Part shown: piece by piece, positions 1 through 5,253 of the stretch
Layout: every line of letters starts with the position of its first letter
Numbering within the stretch: the first letter of the stretch is position 1
NCBI GenBank assembly: GCA_031426185.1
Contig: JANPKV010000394.1
Location: forward strand, 1-6,374
Source of the DNA: JAJNPS01 sp031426185
Lineage (GTDB): Bacteria; Pseudomonadota; Alphaproteobacteria; Rhodobacterales; Rhodobacteraceae
Direction: 5' to 3'
Length of the DNA stretch: 6,374 nucleotides
Program-made: the position numbers and the translations under genes
Notes under the pieces: model-generated
Database searches by the model: none
Seen by the model: only the letters and a program-made list of their open reading frames with translations
Told to the model about the DNA's origin: nothing

Positions 1-52
1 CCCCAAGGGCCAAACCAAAGCCCGCAATCCCCGTCAGAATGTTGTGACGCAT
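1..52 (-). CDS. 5' end of a minus-strand exported/membrane protein; possibly cytochrome c oxidase subunit II
   Basis: On the minus strand an ATG at 52-50 opens a frame reading MRHNILTGIAGFGLALG before the window ends, so only the first 17 codons are visible. A purine-rich stretch (GGGAACAGGGAAT) sits just upstream of the ATG and could serve as ribosome binding site. The composition is a short basic start followed by a hydrophobic, Gly/Ala/Leu-rich run, as in a signal peptide or first membrane segment. From memory, Rhodobacter cytochrome c oxidase subunit II (ctaC/coxB) begins MRH..TLTG and is processed at its N-terminus, which would fit. The identification rests on very few residues and is an inference; any other exported protein remains possible. 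The gene is divergent from tldD. Confidence 0.4.
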   Translation of the reverse strand, partial: MRHNILTGIAGFGLALG

Positions 53-145
53 ATTCCCTGTTCCCGTTCCTTGGCGCGGCGTTACCCGTCCACGGCAGGC
101 CTTGCCAAAAGTTCGGCCGCCCCCGTCGTTTACCTGCCCCCTACA

Positions 146-173
146 ACCATATTCGGTGCATGACGACAAGCAA
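146..173 (-). promoter_or_regulatory. Weak promoter candidate for the minus-strand gene
   Basis: Read on the minus strand, TTGCTT (173-168) is followed after 16 bp by TATGGT (151-146), the most A/T-rich patch in this divergent region. It lies about 95 bp upstream of the minus-strand ATG at 52. The match to the sigma-70 consensus is partial (3/6 and 4/6), and there is no direct evidence of activity. Confidence 0.2.
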
Positions 174-267
174 AACCGTTGCGGCAAAGTAGCGCCATCC
201 CCAAGGCAGCAAGGACTGCGGGCGCAGGCTGGTCGGAGCCGACTGGCCCTCGGTCTGCGGGGTGATC

Positions 268-296
268 TTGCGAAGGGGGGCTCTGACGCCTAGGTT
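268..296 (+). promoter_or_regulatory. Weak promoter candidate for tldD
   Basis: TTGCGA (268-273) and TAGGTT (291-296) are separated by 17 bp and lie just upstream of the tldD start at 325, which would give a leader of about 20 nt. The hexamers match the sigma-70 consensus at only 4/6 and 3/6 positions. Further upstream, two short inverted repeats (CTGCG-GG-CGCAG at 216-227 and GTCGG-AG-CCGAC at 232-243) have centres 16 bp apart. I saw no clear gene anywhere in 53-324. Confidence 0.2.
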
Positions 297-324
297 CTGG
301 TCTTCCCTGCCCGAAAGGCCCCAG

Positions 325-1746
325 ATGTCCGACGCCCCCTTCCGTCCGTTCGAGACCCATCTCGACGAAGCTGCCGCTCTGGCAACGCTGCGCGCCGCCA
401 CGGCAGGGGCCGATGATGGCGAGCTGTTCCTCGAACGTCGTCGCGGTGAAACCATTCTGATGGACGACGGCCGCATCAAGACCGCGAATTACGAGGCGCA
501 TGAAGGATTTGGCTTGCGCGCCGTGCGGGGCGAGGTCGCAGGCTACGCCCATGCAACCGAGATTTCCGAGGCGGCGTTGACGCGTGCCTCGGCCACCGCG
601 CGACTGGCGGTAGGCAGTGGCGGCGGGACGATGGCCGCCCCGCCCCCCGGCACCAACCGCCACCTTTACAGCGACGTGGACCCGACCGCCGACACCGCAT
701 TCGCCGTCAAGATCGACCTCTTGCGCGAAATCGACGCCTATGCCCGCGCGCTGGATCCGCGGGTCGTGCAGGTGACGGCGACCGTCAGTGCAAGCCTTCA
801 AGAGGTCGAGATCCTGCGGCCCGAAGGCCTGCGGCTGTCCGATATCCGGCCCATGGCGCGGATGAACATTTCGGTCATCATCGAAGAGAACGGCCGCCGC
901 GAATCCGGCGGCACGGGTGCCGGCGGGCGCCACGGACTGGCCGCCTTGCTGGCCGCCGACCGCTGGCAACCGATGGTCGCCGAAGCGTTGCGGATCGCCC
1001 GCGTCAATCTGGGCGCGGTGGCCGCCCCGGCGGGCGTGATGGATGTCGTCCTTGGGCCCGGTTGGCCCGGCATCTTGCTGCACGAAGCCATCGGTCACGG
1101 GCTGGAGGGCGATTTCAACCGCAAGAAAAGCTCAGCCTTTTCAGGACTTTTGGGGCAAAGGATCGCGTCACAGGGTGTCACAGTGTTGGATGATGGCACC
1201 ATGCCTGACCGGCGCGGATCGCTCAGCTTTGATGACGAGGGGACCCCCTCTGCGCGCAACGTGCTGATCGAAGACGGCGTGCTGGTCGGCTACATGCAGG
1301 ACCGCCAGAATGCGCGCCTGATGGGCGTCGCCCCGACCGGCAACGGACGGCGCGAAAGTTTCGCCCACATTCCCATGCCGCGCATGACCAACACCTACAT
1401 GCTGGCAGGCAACGACGATCCGGCGGGGATCGTCGCCTCGCTCAAGGACGGGATCTACGCCGTGGGTTTTGGCGGCGGTCAGGTCGACATCACCAATGGC
1501 AAGTTCGTGTTCAGCTGCACCGAGGCCTACCGCGTCCGCAACGGCAAGGTCGGCGAGGCGATCAAGGGGGCAACCCTGATCGGCGACGGTGCCACGGCGC
1601 TGAAAGGGATTCGCGCGATCGGCAACGACCTTGCGCTCGACCCCGGCATCGGCAACTGCGGCAAGGGCGGGCAATGGGTGCCGGTCGGCGTTGGCCAGCC
1701 GACCTTGATGATCGGCGGTCTGACGGTTGGCGGATCCGCGACATAA
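325..1746 (+). CDS. tldD: Metalloprotease TldD (TldD/PmbA family)
   Basis: The gene encodes 473 residues, close to the roughly 480 of Escherichia coli TldD, and appears intact. TldD forms a cytoplasmic heterodimeric zinc protease with TldE (PmbA) that trims unfolded or modified peptides; in enterobacteria it matures microcin B17 and degrades the CcdA antitoxin. Visible signatures are the zinc-binding HEAIGHGLEGD at residues 253-263 (H253, E254, H257) and the C-terminal IGNCGKGGQ with Cys445, which matches the conserved cysteine that completes the metal site in this family. GGGQVDITNGKFVFSCTEAY lies between them. I chose ATG 325 because AAAGG lies about 6 nt upstream and the protein then begins at a typical TldD N-terminus; an in-frame alternative start at 262 would add 21 unrelated residues. 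The partner gene pmbA is not in the window. The gene is divergent from the minus-strand gene at the left edge. Confidence 0.97.
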   Translation: MSDAPFRPFETHLDEAAALATLRAATAGADDGELFLERRRGETILMDDGRIKTANYEAHEGFGLRAVRGEVAGYAHATEISEAALTRASATARLAVGSGGGTMAAPPPGTNRHLYSDVDPTADTAFAVKIDLLREIDAYARALDPRVVQVTATVSASLQEVEILRPEGLRLSDIRPMARMNISVIIEENGRRESGGTGAGGRHGLAALLAADRWQPMVAEALRIARVNLGAVAAPAGVMDVVLGPGWPGILLHEAIGHGLEGDFNRKKSSAFSGLLGQRIASQGVTVLDDGTMPDRRGSLSFDDEGTPSARNVLIEDGVLVGYMQDRQNARLMGVAPTGNGRRESFAHIPMPRMTNTYMLAGNDDPAGIVASLKDGIYAVGFGGGQVDITNGKFVFSCTEAYRVRNGKVGEAIKGATLIGDGATALKGIRAIGNDLALDPGIGNCGKGGQWVPVGVGQPTLMIGGLTVGGSAT

Positions 1747-1759
1747 GCCTGTCCTGCAT

Positions 1760-1784
1760 CGTCCCGTCATGTTAAATTGGGACG
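1760..1784. repeat. Short inverted repeat between tldD and the MBL hydrolase gene
   Basis: Perfect 6-bp arms CGTCCC (1760-1765) and GGGACG (1779-1784) flank a 13-nt A/T-rich interior that contains TTAAAT. No T-run follows, so it is not a convincing intrinsic terminator. It could be an operator around a -10-like patch for the hydrolase gene (start at 1821), or a chance repeat. The rest of the 74-bp gap shows only the AAGGTGA ribosome binding site at 1811-1817. Confidence 0.3.
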
Positions 1785-1820
1785 GTAAGGCTGATCCGGT
1801 TCCCGGCTCAAGGTGACGCG

Positions 1821-2702
1821 ATGACCGCATTTGTCCCCGACATGACAACCCGTCCTGACGTGGCAGGGTTCTTTGACCCTGCGACTAACACGATCAGCTA
1901 TGTGGTCCGCGATCCGGCAGGCACGGGCTGTGCGGTGATCGACAGCGTGATGGACTTTGACTATGCCTCCGGCCGCATCACGCATGACCATGCCGATCAG
2001 ATCATCGCCTTCATCGGCGCCAAGGGCTGGACGCTTGACTGGCTGATCGAGACGCATGTCCATGCCGATCACCTCAGCGCCGCGCCCTATATCCAGGGCA
2101 AACTTGGCGGCCGTATCGGGATCGGGGAAAAGATCACCGAGGTGCAGGAGGTCTTTGGCAAGATCTTCAACGAAGGCACCGAATTTCAGCGCGACGGCTC
2201 GCAGTTCGACGCGCTGTTCAAGGATGGCGATACCTACCACATCGGCTCGATGACGGCGCAGGTCATGCATACCCCCGGCCACACGCCCGCCTGCATGACG
2301 CATGTGATCGGGGATGCGGCCTTTGTGGGCGACACGCTGTTCATGCCCGACGGTGGATCGGCACGGGCAGACTTTCCGGGGGGCGACGCGGGCATCCTGT
2401 ACGACAGCATCCAGCGCGTTCTCGCCCTGCCTGACGAGATGCGCCTTTTCATGTGCCACGACTATGGCCCGAACGGGCGCGACATCCGCTGGGAGACGAC
2501 CGTCGGCGACGAACGCCGCCACAACATCCACATCGCGGGCAAGTCCCGAGACGACTTCGTCCGGCTGCGCCGCGAACGCGACAAGACGCTGGGAATGCCC
2601 AAGCTGATCCTGCCGTCGCTGCAGGTCAACATGCGCGCGGGCGAAGTGCCCAAGGATGGCAGCGGCCGCCCGATGCTGAAAGTGCCGGTCAACGGCCTTT
2701 GA
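1821..2702 (+). CDS. MBL-fold metallohydrolase, ETHE1/Blh-like (candidate persulfide dioxygenase)
   Basis: This 293-residue protein has a complete metallo-beta-lactamase fold signature: THVHADH (H79, H81, D83, H84), HTPGHTPACMTH (H154), FVGDTLF (D171) and MCHDYGPNGRD (H213). The combination of FVGDTLFMPDGGSARADFPGG with GRDIRWETTVGDERRHN is characteristic, as I recall, of the ETHE1/Blh branch. Characterised members of that branch are mononuclear Fe(II) persulfide dioxygenases that oxidise glutathione persulfide to sulfite and glutathione in sulfide detoxification; the glyoxalase II branch is less likely. The start ATG 1821 is preceded by AAGGTGA at 1811-1817. No signal peptide is seen, so it should be cytoplasmic. 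No sulfide:quinone reductase or rhodanese gene is visible nearby, so the sulfur role rests on family motifs alone. It may be co-transcribed with the membrane protein that follows 42 bp downstream. Confidence 0.93.
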   Translation: MTAFVPDMTTRPDVAGFFDPATNTISYVVRDPAGTGCAVIDSVMDFDYASGRITHDHADQIIAFIGAKGWTLDWLIETHVHADHLSAAPYIQGKLGGRIGIGEKITEVQEVFGKIFNEGTEFQRDGSQFDALFKDGDTYHIGSMTAQVMHTPGHTPACMTHVIGDAAFVGDTLFMPDGGSARADFPGGDAGILYDSIQRVLALPDEMRLFMCHDYGPNGRDIRWETTVGDERRHNIHIAGKSRDDFVRLRRERDKTLGMPKLILPSLQVNMRAGEVPKDGSGRPMLKVPVNGL

Positions 2703-2744
2703 TCCCGCCGGCACCGCCAAAGCGCGCGGTATGCCACCTTTGAA

Positions 2745-3458
2745 ATGGGCTGCGACCATGGGCGAATGCGCCATATCTCAATCGGGACCGCGCAAGTGAC
2801 ACTTCGCACCATCGCCGGCATCTGCATTGCAGCGGCGATCCTGATCGCCAGCGTCTTGGCCTATATATGCCGGGCCGAATTGCCGACGATGGACGAGGCA
2901 TGGCTGCGCGGCGTGATCGGCCAGCCGGGGATCTGGGGGCCGGTTGCACTGATTGGCCTGATGGCCCTGGCCATCGTCGCAAGCCCGATCCCCAGCGGGC
3001 CCATCGCCATTGCCGCAGGCGCGATCTTCGGCACCCTGCACGGCGCGGTCTACGTGATCATGGGTGCCGTCCTCGGGGCCGTCCTGGCCTTCGGCATTGC
3101 GCGAACCTTCGGGCATGACGCGGTTCGCAAATCCGACAATGCGGTGATGAAATACATCGCCAGACCGCGCTCGCAGTGGTCGCTGATGGCGGTGGTCTTT
3201 GCCTCGCGGTTGATCCCCTTCGTGTCGTTCGACGCCGTCAGCTACGCCGCGGGGGTGACCAACCTGACCTATCCGCGCTTTACCATCGCGACACTGGCAG
3301 GCTGCACGCCGGTCAGCTTTGCGCTGGCGGCGATGGGCGCAGGCCTGCACGATAGCGATATGAGCGCGCCGCTGCTGGCAGTACTGGCCTTTGTCACGCT
3401 GGTCCCGGTCGTCGGCAAATGGCTGTGGGATCTGTGGCACGGCAAGGCGTCGCCGTAG
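2745..3458 (+). CDS. TVP38/TMEM64 family (DedA superfamily) inner-membrane protein
   Basis: From ATG 2745 the product is 237 residues and strongly hydrophobic. Likely membrane segments lie at about 22-42, 64-82, 84-122 (long, possibly a re-entrant plus a spanning segment), 147-162, 180-200 and 208-226, followed by a short polar tail. PSGPIAIAAGAIFG (83-96) and RLIPFVSFDAVSYAAGVTNL (155-174) are the conserved halves of the SNARE-associated/TVP38 domain, with the proline and glycine pattern expected for re-entrant loops. Members of this superfamily are membrane proteins linked to lipid scrambling or proton-coupled transport; no specific substrate is known here. The start is uncertain: none of ATG 2745, ATG 2766 or GTG 2796 has a good ribosome binding site, and GTG 2796 would place the first membrane segment close to the N-terminus. 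The 42-bp gap to the hydrolase gene suggests co-transcription. Confidence 0.9.
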   Translation: MGCDHGRMRHISIGTAQVTLRTIAGICIAAAILIASVLAYICRAELPTMDEAWLRGVIGQPGIWGPVALIGLMALAIVASPIPSGPIAIAAGAIFGTLHGAVYVIMGAVLGAVLAFGIARTFGHDAVRKSDNAVMKYIARPRSQWSLMAVVFASRLIPFVSFDAVSYAAGVTNLTYPRFTIATLAGCTPVSFALAAMGAGLHDSDMSAPLLAVLAFVTLVPVVGKWLWDLWHGKASP

Positions 3459-3465
3459 CGCGCAG

Positions 3466-3494
3466 TTGACACAGGCCGGCCGATGCGCCGAACT
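3466..3494 (+). promoter_or_regulatory. Promoter candidate ahead of the dehydrogenase cluster
   Basis: The gap 3459-3530 contains a perfect -35 hexamer, TTGACA, at 3466-3471. At the expected 17-bp spacing the -10 position reads CGAACT (3489-3494), a poor match, so if this is a promoter it would probably need an activator. CAGTT (3463-3467) and AACTG (3491-3495) form a spaced inverted repeat around it, and CTGG-CTG-CCAG (3493-3503) is a short hairpin just before the ribosome binding site at 3517. It sits where the putative dehydrogenase operon begins, which is the main reason to consider it. Confidence 0.3.
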
Positions 3495-3516
3495 GGCTGC
3501 CAGCACACGCCCCCAC

Positions 3517-3522
3517 AAGGAG
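3517..3522 (+). promoter_or_regulatory. Strong Shine-Dalgarno sequence of a short leader frame
   Basis: AAGGAG lies 8 nt before ATG 3531. It is one of the best ribosome binding sites in the window, yet the frame it serves is only 23 codons long. The SDR gene that follows has no comparable sequence before its own ATG at 3599, so this site probably loads ribosomes for both. Confidence 0.6.
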
Positions 3523-3530
3523 CCCCGCGC

Positions 3531-3602
3531 ATGACAAACCTCTTTGGGCGGCCAGCGGTTCATGCGGACCGCGACCATGCCATGCGCGACATCGACGCAT
3601 GA
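3531..3602 (+). CDS. Short 23-residue open frame translationally coupled to SDR 1
   Basis: ATG 3531 opens a frame of 23 codons (begins MTNLFGRP, ends RDIDA) that stops at TGA 3600-3602. The stop overlaps the ATG of the next gene as ATGA (3599-3602). The frame has a strong AAGGAG ribosome binding site at 3517-3522. The peptide is polar, rich in Asp, Arg and His, with no membrane segment and no run of one amino acid that would suggest a classical attenuator. I do not recognise it. It may be a leader whose translation delivers ribosomes to the SDR start, a small functional protein, or the N-terminal remnant of a gene lost by deletion. The ribosome binding site and overlap are seen directly; the role is inferred. 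Confidence 0.45.
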   Translation: MTNLFGRPAVHADRDHAMRDIDA

Positions 3603-4375
3603 AGACGGGACTTGGCGACAAGGTGATCGTCGTCACCGGTGCCGCTGGCGGGATCGGCGGTGCCATCGCCCGCATGGCCGCAGCCGAGGGCGCAGGCGCG
3701 CTGATGCTGACGGATCGCAATGGTCCGGGCTGCAGGGCGCTGGCGGCAGAACTTGCCGGCGCAACTGATGTCGCAGCGGTTGCGGCTGACCTCGCCGAGG
3801 CCACCGCAAGCGAAGCCATCATGCAGGCAACCCTGGCCCGCTTTGGCCGCATCGACGGCCTTGTGAACGCTGGCGGAATCACCACGCGGGCGTCATTCGT
3901 GACCGGCACGCCGCAGGATTGGGACCAGCTCTTCGCCGTCAATGCGCGGGCCGGGTTCTTGTTGATGCAGGCCGCCATTGCCGACATGCGCGCCCGCAAG
4001 GCAGCGGGCTCCATCGTCAACATCCTGTCGATGAACGCCCATTGCGGCATCCCCGAGCTTGCGATTTATGCCGCGACCAAGGGGGCCATGCAGACCCTGA
4101 CGCGCAACGCGGCCCATGCCCACATGGCCGACCTTATCCGCGTCAACGGCATCAACCTTGGCTGGGTTGCGACAGAGGCCGAAGACCACATGCAGACGGT
4201 CGTCCTTGGCAAGGGGTCCGACTGGCAAGCGGCCGAAACCGCGCGCCTGCCGCTCGGGCGGTTTGTAACGGCCGAGGAATGCGCGCGGCTTGCGGTGTTT
4301 CTTTTGGGCGATGCCTCCGTGCCGATGAGCGGGGCCATCATCGATCTGGATCAAAAGGTGGCGGGGGCGATCTGA
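3599..4375 (+). CDS. Short-chain dehydrogenase/reductase (SDR 1), classical type
   Basis: The 258-residue protein has a full classical SDR signature: TGAAGGIG (13-20) binds the dinucleotide, N90-A-G-G follows beta-4, and the catalytic set is S144, Y157 and K161 in LSMNAHCG and YAATKGA. Asp39 in MLTDRN at the end of beta-2 favours NAD over NADP. The C-terminal region (about 187-230, GWVATEAEDHMQTVV... then LPLGRFVTAEECARLAVFLLGD) shapes the substrate pocket and ends in an unusual LDQKVAGAI rather than the common DGG tail. Likely role: oxidation of a secondary alcohol in a sugar, polyol or sugar acid, inferred from the neighbouring SDR and Gfo/Idh genes; the substrate cannot be read from sequence. 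ATG 3599 gives a typical N-terminus but lacks its own ribosome binding site and overlaps the stop of the short upstream frame. Confidence 0.95.
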   Translation: MKTGLGDKVIVVTGAAGGIGGAIARMAAAEGAGALMLTDRNGPGCRALAAELAGATDVAAVAADLAEATASEAIMQATLARFGRIDGLVNAGGITTRASFVTGTPQDWDQLFAVNARAGFLLMQAAIADMRARKAAGSIVNILSMNAHCGIPELAIYAATKGAMQTLTRNAAHAHMADLIRVNGINLGWVATEAEDHMQTVVLGKGSDWQAAETARLPLGRFVTAEECARLAVFLLGDASVPMSGAIIDLDQKVAGAI

Positions 4376-4426
4376 CGCGAGGGTCGTCCCGCCGCACGTT
4401 CACCGCCTGACCCGCGAACGACGGGT

Positions 4427-4449
4427 GGCAACCTCAAGTTGAACCTGCC
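4427..4449. promoter_or_regulatory. 23-bp dyad, candidate operator upstream of SDR 2
   Basis: The sequence has the form GGCA-N3-TCAA-N-TTGA-N3-TGCC centred on 4438, with 8 of 11 positions in each arm perfectly symmetric. The two N3 spacers are both ACC, that is, a direct repeat rather than complementary. Such dyads with a central odd base are usual for dimeric regulators of catabolic operons. It lies 79 bp before the SDR 2 start. A smaller inverted repeat, ACCCG-N7-CGGGT, is at 4410-4426 and a T5 run at 4450-4454, but together they do not make a credible terminator. The rest of 4376-4527 shows no gene and no clear -10 hexamer. Confidence 0.35.
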
Positions 4450-4527
4450 TTTTTCGCATGACGGGCCCAAAAACCCCGTTGCAAAGCCGCGCGCGTCGGC
4501 CAAGAGTTGCCCCGGGGAGAAATGACG

Positions 4528-5253
4528 ATGTCGAGCATGCATTTCGACTTTTCGGGGGCCAGGGTTCTGGTAGTCGGGGCCAGCCGGGCCGGCATCGGTG
4601 CCGCCATCGCGCGCGCCTTTCAGGACGCTGGCGCGACCGTCGCCATCACCGGGGCAGAACCGGAACCCGCCGCCGAGGATCGCGACCGCTTCGCCTATAC
4701 CCAACTGGACGTCACCGACCTTGACGCGGTGGAGGCGTTGGCCTCCGCCACCAGGCATCTCGACATTCTGGTGAACTGCGCCGCCATCACCTCTCGTGGC
4801 GAGGAGATGGCCCCGGCATTCTTTCAGCATGTGGTCGACGTCAACCTGCATGGCACGTTCCGCACCGCACAGGCGTTCCACCCTCAGCTCAAGGCGGCGG
4901 GTGGGATCCTCATCAACATCGCCTCGATGTATGCGACCTTCGGCAGCCCCCGAAACCCCGCCTACGGGGCCAGCAAGGCCGCTGTTGTCCAGCTGACCAA
5001 GTCGCTGTCCATCGCCTGGGCAGCAGATGGCATCCGGGTCAATGCGGTCGCTCCGGGCTTCATCGTGACCCAGCAATCCGCGCGCAGCCGCACTGATCCC
5101 GCACATGTCGCCGCCGTCAATCTGCGCACGCCCATGGGACGCTGGGGTCAGCCAGAGGATATTGCGGGGCCCGTGCTGTTTCTTGCGTCGCCCGCGGCCG
5201 GCTTCATGACCGGCGTCTGCCTGCCGATCGACGGAGGGTATTCGATTGCCTGA
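4528..5253 (+). CDS. Short-chain dehydrogenase/reductase (SDR 2), classical type with altered cofactor loop
   Basis: The 241-residue product has the classical SDR core: a glycine-rich loop, N83-C-A-A in place of the usual NNAG, catalytic S133, Y146 and K150 (IASMYATFG and YGASKAA), VNAVAPGFI after beta-6, and the C-terminal LPIDGGYSIA. The cofactor loop reads GASRAGIG (17-24), one residue longer between the first two glycines than the standard TGxxxGxG. The beta-2 end reads AITGAEPEP, with neither the acidic residue typical of NAD nor the arginine typical of NADP, so cofactor preference is open. ATG 4528 was chosen because GGAG (4516-4519) is 8 nt upstream; ATG 4522 lies too close to it and TTG 4507 would include it in the coding region. 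It probably oxidises a hydroxyl of the substrate handled by the neighbouring Gfo/Idh enzyme (inference). It overlaps the next gene by 8 nt. Confidence 0.95.
   Translation: MSSMHFDFSGARVLVVGASRAGIGAAIARAFQDAGATVAITGAEPEPAAEDRDRFAYTQLDVTDLDAVEALASATRHLDILVNCAAITSRGEEMAPAFFQHVVDVNLHGTFRTAQAFHPQLKAAGGILINIASMYATFGSPRNPAYGASKAAVVQLTKSLSIAWAADGIRVNAVAPGFIVTQQSARSRTDPAHVAAVNLRTPMGRWGQPEDIAGPVLFLASPAAGFMTGVCLPIDGGYSIA
5233..5238 (+). promoter_or_regulatory. Shine-Dalgarno sequence inside the end of SDR 2, sets a TTG start
   Basis: GGAGGG lies within the codons for the conserved Asp-Gly-Gly of SDR 2 and 8 nt before TTG 5246. It is the reason for choosing the TTG as the start of the Gfo/Idh gene, since no ATG or GTG lies suitably near the N-terminal end of the nucleotide-binding fold in that frame. 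Confidence 0.7.

Noticed and set aside
102..293. 63-residue plus-strand frame upstream of tldD
   Set aside because: It has a non-ATG start without a ribosome binding site and no recognisable sequence, and it lies in a region better explained as divergent promoter DNA.
130..1098. 322-residue minus-strand open frame opposite tldD
   Set aside because: It lies mostly antisense to the well-supported tldD. Its translation is low-complexity and Arg/Gly/His-rich with no recognisable domain, as expected for a frame kept open by high GC.
1767..2774. 335-residue minus-strand open frame opposite the MBL hydrolase
   Set aside because: It covers the entire hydrolase gene, whose metal-binding motifs are complete. 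The antisense translation shows no family signature.
2778..3578. 266-residue minus-strand open frame opposite the TVP38 gene
   Set aside because: Its translation is rich in Asp, Gly, Arg and His, the expected mirror of hydrophobic codons on the other strand. It has no motif.
3394..4050. 218-residue minus-strand open frame overlapping SDR 1
   Set aside because: Its Ala/Ser/Arg/Met-rich composition is that of an antisense shadow, and SDR 1 on the plus strand has all catalytic residues.
4410..4454. Possible intrinsic terminator after SDR 1 (ACCCG...CGGGT hairpin and a T5 run)
   Set aside because: The stem is only 5 bp and the T-run begins 23 nt after it, so the parts do not form a standard terminator.
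4507..4527. Earlier TTG and ATG starts (4507, 4522) for SDR 2
   Set aside because: The ribosome binding site at 4516-4519 would lie inside the coding region for 4507 and too close for 4522; spacing is right only for ATG 4528.
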